A stretch of DNA of 64,000 bases from positions 930,001 through 994,000 of the forward strand of contig LN483070.1 in NCBI GenBank assembly GCA_900016675.1. The letters run 5' to 3'. The translations under genes were made by a program, and so were the position numbers. This document shows, piece by piece, positions 20,331 through 29,342 of this stretch (position 1 is the stretch's first letter; every line of letters starts with the position of its first letter). The stretch comes from Arthrobacter saudimassiliensis (GTDB lineage: Bacteria; Actinomycetota; Actinomycetes; Actinomycetales; Micrococcaceae). The notes under the pieces are model-generated. The model had not been told where the DNA came from, searched no databases, and was given only the letters and a program-made list of their open reading frames with translations.

Positions 20331-20771
20331 CCGGGAGAGCCGGGAGTCAAAGCGCTGTGGGAAACGGGAACGGAGTTCCGTAACAACCGTCGGCTGGCCG
20401 GCAATCCGCAGTTGTAACAAAGCGCCGGCCCCGGTCATTGTGCACCCGATATCTCCTGCCGCCGATACGTTTTGACATCCGCCCGGCCCATATGCCCCCG
20501 ACACGTATTATTGCCGGTCGCATGCAGGTGCATTTACCTTCTTCGGGTGTACAACTTAGGTACCTGCAGCTGACGAATCGTCTGCCAGAGGGGACCTTCA
20601 GGGGCCCTGACCGGCGATGGATCTGGCCGTCCGTTCAAAAATGGGCGATCCGTCTCTGTTTGTACCAGCGCCTGCCCCGACGACCCGATACCCGTGGTAT
20701 CGGGAACTTGCCGGCAGGGACAACACAACACGCCGCCGCATGGCTGCGGACTATCGAAATGGGGGTAGGAG
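20331..20771. other. Non-coding stretch before the Cys-pair small protein
   Basis: No coding sequence is supported. GC is visibly lower than in the neighbours between 20440 and 20780, and it contains TTGACA at 20472-20477 and TATTAT at about 20506-20511, too far apart for one promoter. The open frame from 20438 to 21352 on the plus strand is not convincing. Confidence 0.5.
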
Positions 20772-21020
20772 ATGGGGGATCTCCGATTGGTGCCGGGAAT
20801 GGTCGTCCAACAGGAGGGCGTCGGCGGCACGGTAAAGCTGAAGGTCCTCGGGGCGAGCAACTGCGACGGCTGCGGCAAGCTGGGCGTCATCGCCCAGGTG
20901 CTGGACAACGCCGTGGTGGACAGCTTCCACTACTGGAAGGGGCACGTCATCGTGGTGGACCGGAACAAGCTCAGCCGCGACCCTTCGGCGCCCATGTGGT
21001 CTGCGGTCGCCGGGCACTGA
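20772..21020 (+). CDS. Small protein with CxxC motif, unknown function
   Basis: 82 aa. A single CDGC pair (residues 31-34) sits in VLGASNCDGCGKLGVIAQVLDN, followed by a beta-rich segment HYWKGHVIVVDRNKL. The Cys pair could be redox-active or bind a metal with a partner. The ATG at 20772 has GGTAGGAG directly abutting it, so translation could instead start at the ATG at 20799. It ends in a strong terminator and stands alone. I do not recognise a named family. Confidence 0.65.
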   Translation: MGDLRLVPGMVVQQEGVGGTVKLKVLGASNCDGCGKLGVIAQVLDNAVVDSFHYWKGHVIVVDRNKLSRDPSAPMWSAVAGH

Positions 21021-21031
21021 CCCCGGAGCCG

Positions 21032-21065
21032 AAAGCCGGACCCGCCTGGCGCGGGTCCGGCTTTT
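21032..21065 (+). terminator. Rho-independent terminator
   Basis: AAAGCCGGACCCGC pairs perfectly with GCGGGTCCGGCTTT around CTGGC, followed by TT. It lies 12 nt past the small-protein stop and 25 nt from the convergent ctaD stop, so it can serve both. Confidence 0.88.
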
Positions 21066-21089
21066 CCATCGGTCCGGCGGCCCGCGGGC

Positions 21090-22841
21090 CTACTGGCGGG
21101 GATCAGGGTTGCGGGGCTCCGTGGTGCCCATATCGGCGGGGCCCAGAAGCTTGTCCGCCGGGCCCGACGCCTCGCCCTGCGGCCGTGGCCGCAGCTCGGG
21201 ATGGTGCAGGTCCAGCGCCGGGCGTTCCGAACGGATCTGCGGGATGGACACGAAGTTGTGCCGCGGCGGAGGGCACGACGTCGCCCACTCCAGGGAGCAG
21301 CCGAATCCCCAGGGATCGTCCACCTCCACCTTTCGGCCATGGCGCCAGGTGACGTACACGTTCCAGAAGAACGGGATCAGCGAGATTCCCAGCAGATAAG
21401 ACCCGACCGTGGAGACCTGGTTCATGGCGGTGAAGTTGTCCTCGACCAGGTAGTCCGCGTAGCGGCGGGGCATGCCCATGACGCCGAGCCAGTGCTGCAC
21501 CAGGAACGTGAGGTGGAAGCCGATGAGCAGCAGCCAGAAGTGGATCTTGCCCAGCCGCTCGTTGAGCATCTTGCCCGTCCACTTCGGCCACCAGAAGTAG
21601 AAGCCGGCGAACATCGCGAACACGACGGTGCCGAACACGACATAGTGGAAGTGTCCCACCACGAAGTAGGTGTCGGACACGTGGAAGTCCATCGGCGGCG
21701 AGGCCAGGATGACGCCCGTCAGCCCGCCGAACAGGAACGTGATCAGGAAGCCGATCGCCCACAGCATGGGGGTGTCGAAGGTGATTGAGCCGCGCCACAT
21801 GGTGCCGATCCAGTTGAAGAACTTCACGCCTGTGGGCACCGCGATCAGCATGGTCATGAAGGCGAAGAAGGACAGCATCACCGAGCCGGTCACGTACATG
21901 TGGTGGGCCCAGACCGTCATGGACAGCGCGGCGATGGCGATGGTCGCGAAGACGAGCCCCTTGTAGCCGAAGATCGGCTTACGGCTGAACACCGGGATCA
22001 CCTCGGAGATGATGCCGAAGAACGGCAGCGCGATGATGTACACCTCGGGGTGGCCGAAGAACCAGAACAGGTGCTGCCACAGGATCGCTCCGCCCTGGTC
22101 CGGGTCAAAGATGTGCGAGCCGAAACGGCGGTCCATGCCAAGGGCAAACAGCGCCGCCGCGAGCGGCGGGAACGCCATGAGCACCAGCATGGAGGTCACC
22201 AGGGTGTTCCACGTGAAGATCGGCATCCGCCACATGGTCATGCCCGGAGCGCGCATGCACACAATCGTGGTCACGAAGTTCACCGCGCCCAGGATGGTCC
22301 CGAAGCCGGACAGCGCCAGGCCGAAGACCCACAGATCACCGCCCAGCCCGGGAGAGAACGTCGTGTTGGACAACGGCGTGTAGGCCGTCCAGCCGAAGGA
22401 CGCGGCGCCCTGGGGCGTGATGAACCCGGACAGGGCGATCAGGCTGCCGAACAGGAAGAACCAGAAGGCCAGGGCATTCAGGCGCGGGAACGCGACGTCC
22501 GGCGCCCCGATCTGCAGCGGCATCATCACGTTCGCAAAGCCCGCGAACAGGGGCGTGGCGAACATCAGCAGCATCATGGTGCCGTGCATGGTGAACAGCT
22601 GGTTGTACTGCTCCTTGGACTGCAGGATCTGCATGCCCGGTTCGAACAGCTCGGCGCGGATGATCAGCGCCATCACGCCGCCGATGCAGAAGAACACGAA
22701 GGAGGCGATCAGGTACATGTTGCCGATGATCTTGTGGTCGGTGGACGTCAGCCAGCCGACGACGATGCGCCCCCGGGAGACGGGAACCACCCGCGGCGGA
22801 ACGGTCGTGCCCGATTCACCGGTGTACTCGACAGTTGACAC
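21090..22841 (-). CDS. ctaD: Cytochrome c oxidase subunit I (aa3 type)
   Basis: 583 aa, the catalytic subunit of the terminal oxidase, with 12 expected membrane helices. Metal ligands are visible: His in [10 protein letters not shown] (low-spin haem), [10 protein letters not shown] with the His-Tyr pair of CuB, HHMYVTG (CuB) and [11 protein letters not shown] (haem a3/a). The C-terminal tail of about 60 residues is hydrophilic. The GTG at 22841 has GAAGGA at 8 nt; an in-frame ATG at 22850 lacks a spaced ribosome site. The gene stands alone, away from ctaC/ctaE/qcr genes, so it may be a second or separately encoded subunit I. Confidence 0.95.
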   Translation of the reverse strand: MSTVEYTGESGTTVPPRVVPVSRGRIVVGWLTSTDHKIIGNMYLIASFVFFCIGGVMALIIRAELFEPGMQILQSKEQYNQLFTMHGTMMLLMFATPLFAGFANVMMPLQIGAPDVAFPRLNALAFWFFLFGSLIALSGFITPQGAASFGWTAYTPLSNTTFSPGLGGDLWVFGLALSGFGTILGAVNFVTTIVCMRAPGMTMWRMPIFTWNTLVTSMLVLMAFPPLAAALFALGMDRRFGSHIFDPDQGGAILWQHLFWFFGHPEVYIIALPFFGIISEVIPVFSRKPIFGYKGLVFATIAIAALSMTVWAHHMYVTGSVMLSFFAFMTMLIAVPTGVKFFNWIGTMWRGSITFDTPMLWAIGFLITFLFGGLTGVILASPPMDFHVSDTYFVVGHFHYVVFGTVVFAMFAGFYFWWPKWTGKMLNERLGKIHFWLLLIGFHLTFLVQHWLGVMGMPRRYADYLVEDNFTAMNQVSTVGSYLLGISLIPFFWNVYVTWRHGRKVEVDDPWGFGCSLEWATSCPPPRHNFVSIPQIRSERPALDLHHPELRPRPQGEASGPADKLLGPADMGTTEPRNPDPRQ

Positions 22842-23052
22842 GGCAGCCATCCTTCGCAGCAGGAAGGGCACGGCCGCACCGGAACCATGAAGCTGCCGGA
22901 GGCTCCGGGCCGGGCCCGTTTGCCAGCAGTCTAGGAGTCGGGCCCTGCCGGGTCCAGAGCGGGCCGCAACCGGGGCCCGGAGCCGGGCAAAGGCACATTA
23001 AGCCCTGAGGAAAGCCCCAGCCGGCAGGGCGGTTTTTTGCAGGTCCGAAGCG

Positions 23053-23058
23053 GATAAT
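23053..23058 (+). promoter_or_regulatory. -10 element of the DksA-like gene
   Basis: GATAAT, 38 nt before the ATG at 23096 with a GGGAGG ribosome site between. The -35 region overlaps a short T-run after a GCCC/GGGC hairpin. No clear TTGACA is seen. Confidence 0.45.
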
Positions 23059-23095
23059 GAATCGAACGCCTGCTTCGGCTTAGGGAGGTTGCACC

Positions 23096-23536
23096 ATGCC
23101 CAGGAAGACAGCCACCACTACCCGGCGGACCGCACGCGGCACCGCCCGCCCTGCCGCCCGTCCGGCCTCCACCCCGGAGGGCCTCGACACCGCACGGTTC
23201 GCGGCCCTGCTGGATGAACGGACGGCGCACGCCCGCGAACAGATCGACGCCGCGCTGGCCGAGATCCGCGAGGTGACCATCGCCGCCCAGGACACCCCCG
23301 CCGACGACGAACACGACCCGGAAGGCTCCACGGTCACCATTGAGCGGGCCAATGAGATGTCGATGCTGGCGGCGGCGGAGGCCTCGCTCACCGAGCTGAC
23401 GGAGGCACGCCGCCGGTTGGACCACGGTTCCTACGGAATCTGTGAACGCTGCGGCTCCGAGATACCCACGGCCCGGCTCGAAATCCGGCCCGAGGCGCGC
23501 ACCTGCGTGGCCTGCGCGGGCACCCGACGGCGCTGA
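23096..23536 (+). CDS. DksA/TraR family C4 zinc-finger protein
   Basis: 146 aa. A basic, Ala/Arg/Thr-rich N-terminus (1-30), a helical pair in the middle and a C-terminal zinc finger CERCGSEIPTARLEIRPEA followed by CVACA. This is the TraR/DksA finger; family members bind the RNA polymerase secondary channel. The acidic residues at the coiled-coil tip typical of DksA (DxxDA) are not evident, so action like DksA is uncertain. The ribosome site is AGGGAGG at 7 nt. Confidence 0.85.
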   Translation: MPRKTATTTRRTARGTARPAARPASTPEGLDTARFAALLDERTAHAREQIDAALAEIREVTIAAQDTPADDEHDPEGSTVTIERANEMSMLAAAEASLTELTEARRRLDHGSYGICERCGSEIPTARLEIRPEARTCVACAGTRRR

Positions 23537-23551
23537 TGTGACGACGTCGGC

Positions 23552-23571
23552 GGGCCCCTGAGACGGGGCCC
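23552..23571 (+). terminator. Hairpin after the DksA-like gene
   Basis: GGGCCCC-TGAGAC-GGGGCCC, a perfect 7-bp GC stem 15 nt past the stop, without a T-run. Confidence 0.5.
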
Positions 23572-23653
23572 ACGCGCGGTCAGGGACGGGCCTCGTGCGG
23601 GCGTAGGATTGCAGGGCCGACTTTTACCTGCGTGTTAGGACACCGCACCCGCC

Positions 23654-24151
23654 ATGAGCATTACCGTCCGCGAAGCCGTGCCCGCCGACTTCGACGAAAT
23701 CCGCCGCATCACCCGTGACGCCTACGTCAAGGACGGCCACATCGACGCCGACCACGGCTATCTGCCCAAGCTGGAGGACGTCGAGGACCGGGCGGCCAAC
23801 GCCGCCGGCCTCTGGGTGGCCGAGCTTGACGGCCGCGTCGTGGGATCCACCGCCCTGACCTTCACCGGCCAGCCGTACACGGACATCGCCGTCGAAGGCG
23901 AACTGGAGTTCCGGATGCTTGCCGTGGATCCGGCGGTGCGGCGCCGCGGCGTGGGCCGCGCCATCGTGGAAGCGGTCATCGCCTACGCCCGCTCCCTGGA
24001 CGGCATCGAAGCGGTGAGCCTGACCAGCATGCCCTCGATGACCGGAGCCCATGCCCTCTACCTGGCCATGGGCTTCGAACGCCAGCCCGAGCGGGACTGG
24101 ACCGTGCCGGGCATGGACCTGCCGCTGATGGTCTTCCGCTTCACGCTCTGA
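23654..24151 (+). CDS. GNAT family N-acetyltransferase
   Basis: 165 aa single GNAT domain. Beta strands and motif A are clear: EFRMLAVDPAVRRRGVGRAIVEAVIA, where RRRGVGRA binds the acetyl-CoA pyrophosphate. It is followed by VSLTSMPSMTGAHALYLAMGFER. It transfers an acyl group from CoA to an unknown amine. It stands alone, upstream of gatC in the same direction. Confidence 0.9.
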   Translation: MSITVREAVPADFDEIRRITRDAYVKDGHIDADHGYLPKLEDVEDRAANAAGLWVAELDGRVVGSTALTFTGQPYTDIAVEGELEFRMLAVDPAVRRRGVGRAIVEAVIAYARSLDGIEAVSLTSMPSMTGAHALYLAMGFERQPERDWTVPGMDLPLMVFRFTL

Positions 24152-24322
24152 GGCTGCTGCTCAGCCCGCTGCCGCGCCGGCGGTTCCGACCATGCCCAAA
24201 GGCCCGGGCCGGCGGGTGACCGCGCGGATTGATCCGCCGCCGTCGGGCGCGCCCGACGCCGTAGACTGGAACGGAACCGGCGCGAGCCGAAGACCAAACT
24301 GCAATTGACGCATGGGAGACGC

Positions 24323-24619
24323 ATGTCTGAGATCAATCGTGAGGCCGTGGCGCATCTTGCGCGGCTGGCCCACATTGAGATGACCGACGACGAGCTGGAC
24401 AAAATGGCCGGCGAACTCGACGTCATCGTGGATTCGATCAAATCCGTAAGCGAAGTGGCCGGCGCGGACATCCCCGCCACCTCGCACCCCATCCCGCTGG
24501 CCAATGTGTTCCGCGAGGACGTCGTCGGGCAGACCCTGAGCAACGAGGAGGCGCTCTCGGGCGCCCCCGACGCCGCCGACGGCCGCTTCAAGGTCCCGGC
24601 CATCCTGGACGAGGAGTAG
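24323..24619 (+). CDS. gatC: Asp-tRNA(Asn)/Glu-tRNA(Gln) amidotransferase subunit C
   Basis: 98 aa. GatC holds the GatA-GatB complex together. Typical pattern INREAVAHLARLAHIEMTDDELDKM and a C-terminal DGRFKVPAILDEE. The ATG at 24323 follows GGGAG at 5 nt; an in-frame start at 24305 has no ribosome site. First gene of gatCAB, 9 nt before gatA. Confidence 0.96.
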   Translation: MSEINREAVAHLARLAHIEMTDDELDKMAGELDVIVDSIKSVSEVAGADIPATSHPIPLANVFREDVVGQTLSNEEALSGAPDAADGRFKVPAILDEE

Positions 24620-24628
24620 GACGGAACC

Positions 24629-26131
24629 ATGAGTGAACTGATCACCGCCAGCGCCGCGCAGCTGGCCGAGAAGCTTGCCGCCCGCGAGGTCTCCGCCGTC
24701 GACGTGGTCCAGGCGCACCTGGACCGCATCAATGAGGTGGACCGCGACGTCAACGCGTTCCTGCACGTGAACACCGATGAGGCGCTCGCCGTGGCCGCCG
24801 AGGTCGACGCCGCCCGCGCCGCCGGCGAGCAGCTGCATGAGCTGGCCGGCGTGCCGATCGCGATCAAGGACCTGATCGTCACCAAGGGCCAGCCCACCAC
24901 GGCCGGTTCGAAGATGCTCGAGGGCTGGATGAGCCCCTACGACGCCACGGTCATCTCCCGCATCCGCGCCGCCCGCCTGCCGATGCTCGGCAAGACCAAC
25001 CTGGACGAGTTCGCCATGGGCTCCTCCACCGAGCACTCCGCGTTCGGCCCCACCCGCAACCCGTGGGACCTTGACCGGATCCCCGGCGGCTCCGGCGGCG
25101 GTTCCGCTGCCGCCGTCGCGGCCTTCGAGGCTCCGCTGGCGCTGGGCACCGACACCGGCGGCTCGATCCGCCAGCCGGCCGCCGTGACCGGCTCGGTGGG
25201 CGTCAAGCCCACCTACGGCGGCGTCTCCCGCTACGGCGCGATCGCCATGGCCTCCTCCCTGGACCAGATCGGCCCGGTCTCCCGCACCGTGCTCGACGCC
25301 GCGCTGCTGCAGGAACTGATCGGCGGCCACGATCCGCGCGACTCCACCTCGCTGACCGACCCGGTCGGCAACCTGGCCGAGGCGGCCCGCAACGGCAACG
25401 TTGCCGGCATGCGCATCGGCGTCGTCCGCGAACTGCAGGGCGAAGGCTACGAGGCCGGCGTGCAGGCCCGCTTCGACGAATCGCTTCAGCTGCTCAAGGA
25501 CGCCGGCGCCGAGATCGTCGAGGTCTCCTGCCCCAACTTCAAGTACGCCCTGGGCGCCTACTACCTGATCATGCCGTCGGAGGCCTCCTCCAACCTGGCC
25601 AAGTACGACGGCGTCCGGTACGGCCTGCGCCGCCTGCCCTCGGATCCGCCGCTGACCATTGAGCGGGTCATGGGCGCCACCCGCGCCGCCGGCTTCGGTG
25701 ACGAGGTCAAGCGCCGCATCATCCTGGGTACCTACGCCCTCTCCGCCGGCTACTACGACGCCTACTACGGCTCGGCCCAGAAGGTGCGCACGCTGATCCA
25801 GCGCGACTTCGACGCCGCGTTCGCGCAGGCCGACGTGCTGATCTCCCCGACCTCCCCGAACACCGCGTTCAAGCTGGGGGAGAAGCTGGACGATCCGCTG
25901 GCCATGTACCTGAACGACATCGCCACCATTCCGGCGAACATGGCCGGCGTGCCCGGCATCTCGGTGCCCGGCGGCCTGGCCGACGGGCTGCCGGTGGGCA
26001 TCCAGTTCCTGGCCCCCGCCCGTGAGGACGCCCGCCTGTACCGGGCCGGCGCCGCGCTGGAAGGGCTGCTTGAGCAGAAGTGGGGCGGCCCGCTGCTGGC
26101 CTCCGCCCCGGTACTCGGAGGAGTGAAGTAA
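24629..26131 (+). CDS. gatA: Asp-tRNA(Asn)/Glu-tRNA(Gln) amidotransferase subunit A
   Basis: 500 aa, the glutaminase subunit of the amidation route to Gln-tRNA and Asn-tRNA. Amidase-signature triad: Lys80 (AIKDLI), cis-Ser in [12 protein letters not shown] and nucleophile Ser in [11 protein letters not shown]. Family length is normal. The stop TAA overlaps the gatB ATG by one base. Confidence 0.97.
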   Translation: MSELITASAAQLAEKLAAREVSAVDVVQAHLDRINEVDRDVNAFLHVNTDEALAVAAEVDAARAAGEQLHELAGVPIAIKDLIVTKGQPTTAGSKMLEGWMSPYDATVISRIRAARLPMLGKTNLDEFAMGSSTEHSAFGPTRNPWDLDRIPGGSGGGSAAAVAAFEAPLALGTDTGGSIRQPAAVTGSVGVKPTYGGVSRYGAIAMASSLDQIGPVSRTVLDAALLQELIGGHDPRDSTSLTDPVGNLAEAARNGNVAGMRIGVVRELQGEGYEAGVQARFDESLQLLKDAGAEIVEVSCPNFKYALGAYYLIMPSEASSNLAKYDGVRYGLRRLPSDPPLTIERVMGATRAAGFGDEVKRRIILGTYALSAGYYDAYYGSAQKVRTLIQRDFDAAFAQADVLISPTSPNTAFKLGEKLDDPLAMYLNDIATIPANMAGVPGISVPGGLADGLPVGIQFLAPAREDARLYRAGAALEGLLEQKWGGPLLASAPVLGGVK

Positions 26132-27648
26132 TGTCCGTGCACACCCAGGACGAGGTCCTGTCCTTCGAGACGGCCATGGAGAAGTACGACCCGGTGCTCG
26201 GGTTCGAGGTCCACGTGGAGCTGAACACGAAGACCAAGATGTTCTCCGACGCCCCCAACGTGTTCGGCGACGAGCCCAACACCAACGTCACCCCCGTGGA
26301 CCTGGGCATGCCCGGCGTGCTGCCGGTGGTCAACAAGACGGCGGTGGAGTACTCGATCCTCATCGGCCTGGCGCTGAACTGCAAGATCGCCGAATCCTGC
26401 ACCTTCGCCCGCAAGCAGTACTTCTACCCGGACACGCCCAAGAACTTCCAGACCTCCCAGTACGAGGACCCCATCGCCTACGACGGGTACCTCGACATTG
26501 AGCTGGAGGACGGCGAGGTCTTCCGCGTGGAGATCGAGCGCGCGCACATGGAGGAGGACGCCGGCAAGCTGACCCACATGGGCGGCGCCGCCGGCCGCAT
26601 CCAGGGCGCCGACTTCTCCCTGGTCGACTACAACCGGGCCGGCGTGCCGCTGGTGGAGATCGTCACCAAGCCCATCGAGGGCGCCGGGTCCCGGGCTCCC
26701 GAGCTGGCCAAGGCCTACGTCGCCGCCATCCGCGAAATCGTGAAGAACCTCGGGGTCTCCGACGCCCGCATGGAGCGCGGCAACGTGCGCTGCGACGCCA
26801 ACGTCTCCCTGCGCCCGCACGGGCAGGAGAAGTTCGGCACCCGCTCCGAGACGAAGAACGTGAACTCGCTGCGCGCCGTCGAACGCGCCGTCCGTTACGA
26901 GATCCAGCGGCACGCCGCCGTTCTGGAATCCGGCAGCAAGGTGGTCCAGGAGACCCGGCACTGGCACGAAGACACCCGCTCCACCACTTCCGGCCGGCCC
27001 AAGTCCGACGCCGACGACTACCGATACTTCCCGGAACCGGACCTGCTGCCGGTGGTCACCACCCCGGAGTGGATCGAGGAGCTGCGCTCCCGGCTGCCCG
27101 AGCCGCCGGCCGAGCGGCGCCGGCGCCTGAAGGCGGACTGGGGCTACTCCGACGCCGAGTTCCGTGACGTCGTCAACGCCGGTGTGATGGACGCGATCGA
27201 GGAGACCGTCGCCGCCGGCGCCTCCGCCGCTGTCGCCCGCAAGTGGTGGATGGGCGAGGTTGCCCGGCGGGCCAAGGAAGCCGAAGTCGATCCGGTCGAC
27301 GTGGGCGTCACCCCCGAGCTCATCGTGGAACTGGACCGCCTGGTCCAGGCCGGCAAGATCAACGACAAGCTGGCCCGCCAGGTGCTCGACGGCGTGCTCG
27401 CCGGCGAGGGCACCCCGGAGGAAGTCATCGAGAAGCGCGGCCTGGCCGTGGTCTCCGACGACGGCGCGCTGCTGGAAGCGATCGACGCCGCCCTCGCGGC
27501 CCAGCCCGACGTCGCGGACAAGATCCGCGGCGGCAAGGTCCAGGCCGTCGGCGCCATCGTGGGCGGGGTCATGAAGGCCACCCGCGGGCAGGCCGACGCC
27601 GGCCGTGTACGCGAGCTGATCCTCGAACGTCTCGGCGTGCAGGGCTGA
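26131..27648 (+). CDS. gatB: Asp-tRNA(Asn)/Glu-tRNA(Gln) amidotransferase subunit B
   Basis: 505 aa, the tRNA-dependent kinase and amide-transfer subunit. Hallmarks are GFEVHVELNTKTKMFS, DYNRAGVPLVEIVTKP and RSETKNVNSLRAVERAVRYEI, with a C-terminal GatB/YqeY tRNA-binding domain ending in AIVGGVMKATRGQADAGRVRELI. The ATG at 26131 follows GGAGG and overlaps gatA, so translation is coupled. Confidence 0.97.
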   Translation: MSVHTQDEVLSFETAMEKYDPVLGFEVHVELNTKTKMFSDAPNVFGDEPNTNVTPVDLGMPGVLPVVNKTAVEYSILIGLALNCKIAESCTFARKQYFYPDTPKNFQTSQYEDPIAYDGYLDIELEDGEVFRVEIERAHMEEDAGKLTHMGGAAGRIQGADFSLVDYNRAGVPLVEIVTKPIEGAGSRAPELAKAYVAAIREIVKNLGVSDARMERGNVRCDANVSLRPHGQEKFGTRSETKNVNSLRAVERAVRYEIQRHAAVLESGSKVVQETRHWHEDTRSTTSGRPKSDADDYRYFPEPDLLPVVTTPEWIEELRSRLPEPPAERRRRLKADWGYSDAEFRDVVNAGVMDAIEETVAAGASAAVARKWWMGEVARRAKEAEVDPVDVGVTPELIVELDRLVQAGKINDKLARQVLDGVLAGEGTPEEVIEKRGLAVVSDDGALLEAIDAALAAQPDVADKIRGGKVQAVGAIVGGVMKATRGQADAGRVRELILERLGVQG

Positions 27649-27684
27649 TTTCCTGGCGCTGCCGTCGGACACAAGCGGCAAAAA

Positions 27685-27719
27685 GGAGCAGGCTCCGGGG
27701 AGATCCCGGGGCCTGCTCC
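27685..27719 (+). terminator. Terminator of gatCAB
   Basis: GGAGCAGGCTCCGGG pairs with TCCCGGGGCCTGCTCC (one G-T pair) 36 nt past the gatB stop. It faces the small membrane genes and may serve both sides. Confidence 0.85.
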
Positions 27720-27727
27720 TGTCTCAC

Positions 27728-27910
27728 CTACTGTTCGTCGACATAGATGACGACGCCGGCGAGCATCACGCACAGCATTCCTACGGTGGCGATGCCGATC
27801 TCCATGAGCCTGGGAGTCGGCTTCTTTGCAGGGGCCTTGACGGTCCTGAGAAAGGCGAGGGCACCGAGGGAAATCCCCGCCAGACTCAGAATGATCGCGC
27901 CGAGAGGCAT
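27728..27910 (-). CDS. Small two-helix membrane protein
   Basis: 60 aa. Two hydrophobic segments (about 3-22 and 38-56) flank a basic loop KAPAKKPTPR. The ATG at 27910 has GGGAG at about 6 nt. It lies 9 nt after the upstream small membrane gene and probably shares its mRNA. No family is recognised; its size and pairing allow a membrane-complex or immunity-like role, which is speculation. Confidence 0.65.
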   Translation of the reverse strand: MPLGAIILSLAGISLGALAFLRTVKAPAKKPTPRLMEIGIATVGMLCVMLAGVVIYVDEQ

Positions 27911-27919
27911 GCCGGCTCC

Positions 27920-28171
27920 CTAGCCGTTCGTGGGGAACAGCGAGAAGAACGTGATCCCCAGACCCAGAGCCATGCCTCCCAGGAGCGGGATCACCATGGC
28001 GGTCTTCTGGAATTCCTGCCCTCCCGGGAGCCTGTCCATGGTTTTCCTCCCCACCACCATTTCCGTGGCCCGCCCGGCGAATTTCCCCACGGAACCGATT
28101 TTTCGAAATCCGATCAGGCAGGCGATAAAGAGCACAGGGCCGATGACCAGCCCGGGCCACGATGGTTCCAT
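27920..28171 (-). CDS. Small membrane protein, unknown function
   Basis: 83 aa. An N-terminal hydrophobic segment (LVIGPVLFIACLIGF, 7-21), a basic central part GKFAGRATEMVVGRKTMDRLPGG and a second hydrophobic segment (about 59-79). The ATG at 28171 has AGGAGGA at 5 nt, a very good site; the longer in-frame extension to 28375 is not supported. It forms a two-gene unit with 27728-27910. Confidence 0.7.
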   Translation of the reverse strand: MEPSWPGLVIGPVLFIACLIGFRKIGSVGKFAGRATEMVVGRKTMDRLPGGQEFQKTAMVIPLLGGMALGLGITFFSLFPTNG

Positions 28172-28368
28172 TGTTCCTCCTGCCGGTTTGGCCTCCGCTG
28201 GGTAAGGATGTGTGGCAGGGTACCTTCGACAACGCCCAGGGGACCACGTGGTCTCTACGCGTGCCGGGAAGCTCGCTGTCAACCGGCCGAGAACCCACTT
28301 GCCCGTTCCCAACCGCGGAGTCGACCACAGGTCCTCCGCCCCGGGGTCGGGCCGCGTAGCCTGTCGCC

Positions 28369-29268
28369 ATGACACAGTCCCCGCCCGACCATGCCGCGGT
28401 GGACGCCGGCCTGGTCCGGCGGCTGGTCGACGAGCAGCATCCGCCGCTGGCCGGGCTGCCGGTGGTCTACGCCGCCGTCGGATCCGACAACCACGTTTTC
28501 CGCCTGGGCGACCGCCATGCCGTCCGGCTGCCCCGCCACGCCCGGTCCGCGGAGCGGATGCGCCATGAGCAGCGGTGGCTCGCAGCCCTGGCGCCGGACC
28601 TTCCCGTGGCGGTCCCGGCCCCGGTGCACAGCGGCGTCCCCACCCGGGATTTCCCCTGGCCGTGGTGCATCACCGCCTGGTTCGCCGGAACGCAGGCGGC
28701 CGGCCGGGCCCGCGGGCACAACGCCGTCGTCGCCGCTCCGCTGGCCGGTTTCCTCAACGCCCTGCACCGCTCCGCGCCGGCGGGCCATCCGCCCAACGAG
28801 GTGCGCGGCCGGGCCCTGGTCGAGGGCAACGCAGCGGTGCGGGCCCGGCTGCGCAGCGGCATGGTGCCGCACGCCGTCCGGGTGGAGGAACTCTGGGCTG
28901 CGGCGCTGGATGCCGCCGCGTGGCCCGGCCCGGCGTTATGGCTGCACGGCGATCTGCATCCGGGGAACCTGCTGGTGCGCGGCGCGGCGCTGGAGGCCGT
29001 GGTGGACTTCGGCGAGCTGACCGCGGGGGATCCGGCCACCGACCTGGCGGCGGCCTGGCTGGTGTTCGACGCCGCCGGGCGCCGCGCCTTCCAGGCCGGC
29101 CTGGGCGGGCAGTACGACGCCGACCCCGACGTCTGGCTCCGCGCCCGCGGCTGGGCGCTGCTGCTGGCCACGGACCTGCTGGCCGCCGGGGCCGACCTCC
29201 CCGGGCTGCACCTGATCGGATCCGAGGCGCTGATGGAACTGCTGACCGAAGACGCGTGGGCGGGATGA
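28369..29268 (+). CDS. Aminoglycoside phosphotransferase (APH) family kinase
   Basis: 299 aa. Protein-kinase-like fold with the catalytic loop LWLHGDLHPGNLLV (about 194-207) and the metal-binding segment VVDFGELTAGDPATDLAAAW (about 215-234). The N-terminal nucleotide region is VGSDNHVFRLGDRHAVRLPR. Family members phosphorylate small molecules such as aminoglycosides, macrolides, choline or homoserine. The substrate here is unknown, and drug resistance should not be assumed. The ATG lies 6 nt after TAGCCT, so it is probably leaderless. Confidence 0.9.
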   Translation: MTQSPPDHAAVDAGLVRRLVDEQHPPLAGLPVVYAAVGSDNHVFRLGDRHAVRLPRHARSAERMRHEQRWLAALAPDLPVAVPAPVHSGVPTRDFPWPWCITAWFAGTQAAGRARGHNAVVAAPLAGFLNALHRSAPAGHPPNEVRGRALVEGNAAVRARLRSGMVPHAVRVEELWAAALDAAAWPGPALWLHGDLHPGNLLVRGAALEAVVDFGELTAGDPATDLAAAWLVFDAAGRRAFQAGLGGQYDADPDVWLRARGWALLLATDLLAAGADLPGLHLIGSEALMELLTEDAWAG

Positions 29269-29342
29269 GGCGCCGGACACATGCCAGAATAAGGCGGTCA
29301 GGGGCCCGTGCCCGGCAGAGCTGCTGAAGGGAAGCACATCGG

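Noticed and set aside
20438-21352. 304-codon plus-strand frame across the 20.4-21.3 kb region
   Set aside because: It overlaps the small CxxC gene, a terminator and ctaD in the wrong frame, and its translation is low-complexity.
23014-23038. GCCC/GGGC hairpin followed by TTTTTT, as a terminator
   Set aside because: No plus-strand gene lies upstream of it, and the stem is short. It may only be the promoter region of the DksA-like gene.
28369-29268. Aminoglycoside resistance gene
   Set aside because: The kinase motifs define only the broad APH family; nothing points to an antibiotic substrate or to transfer.
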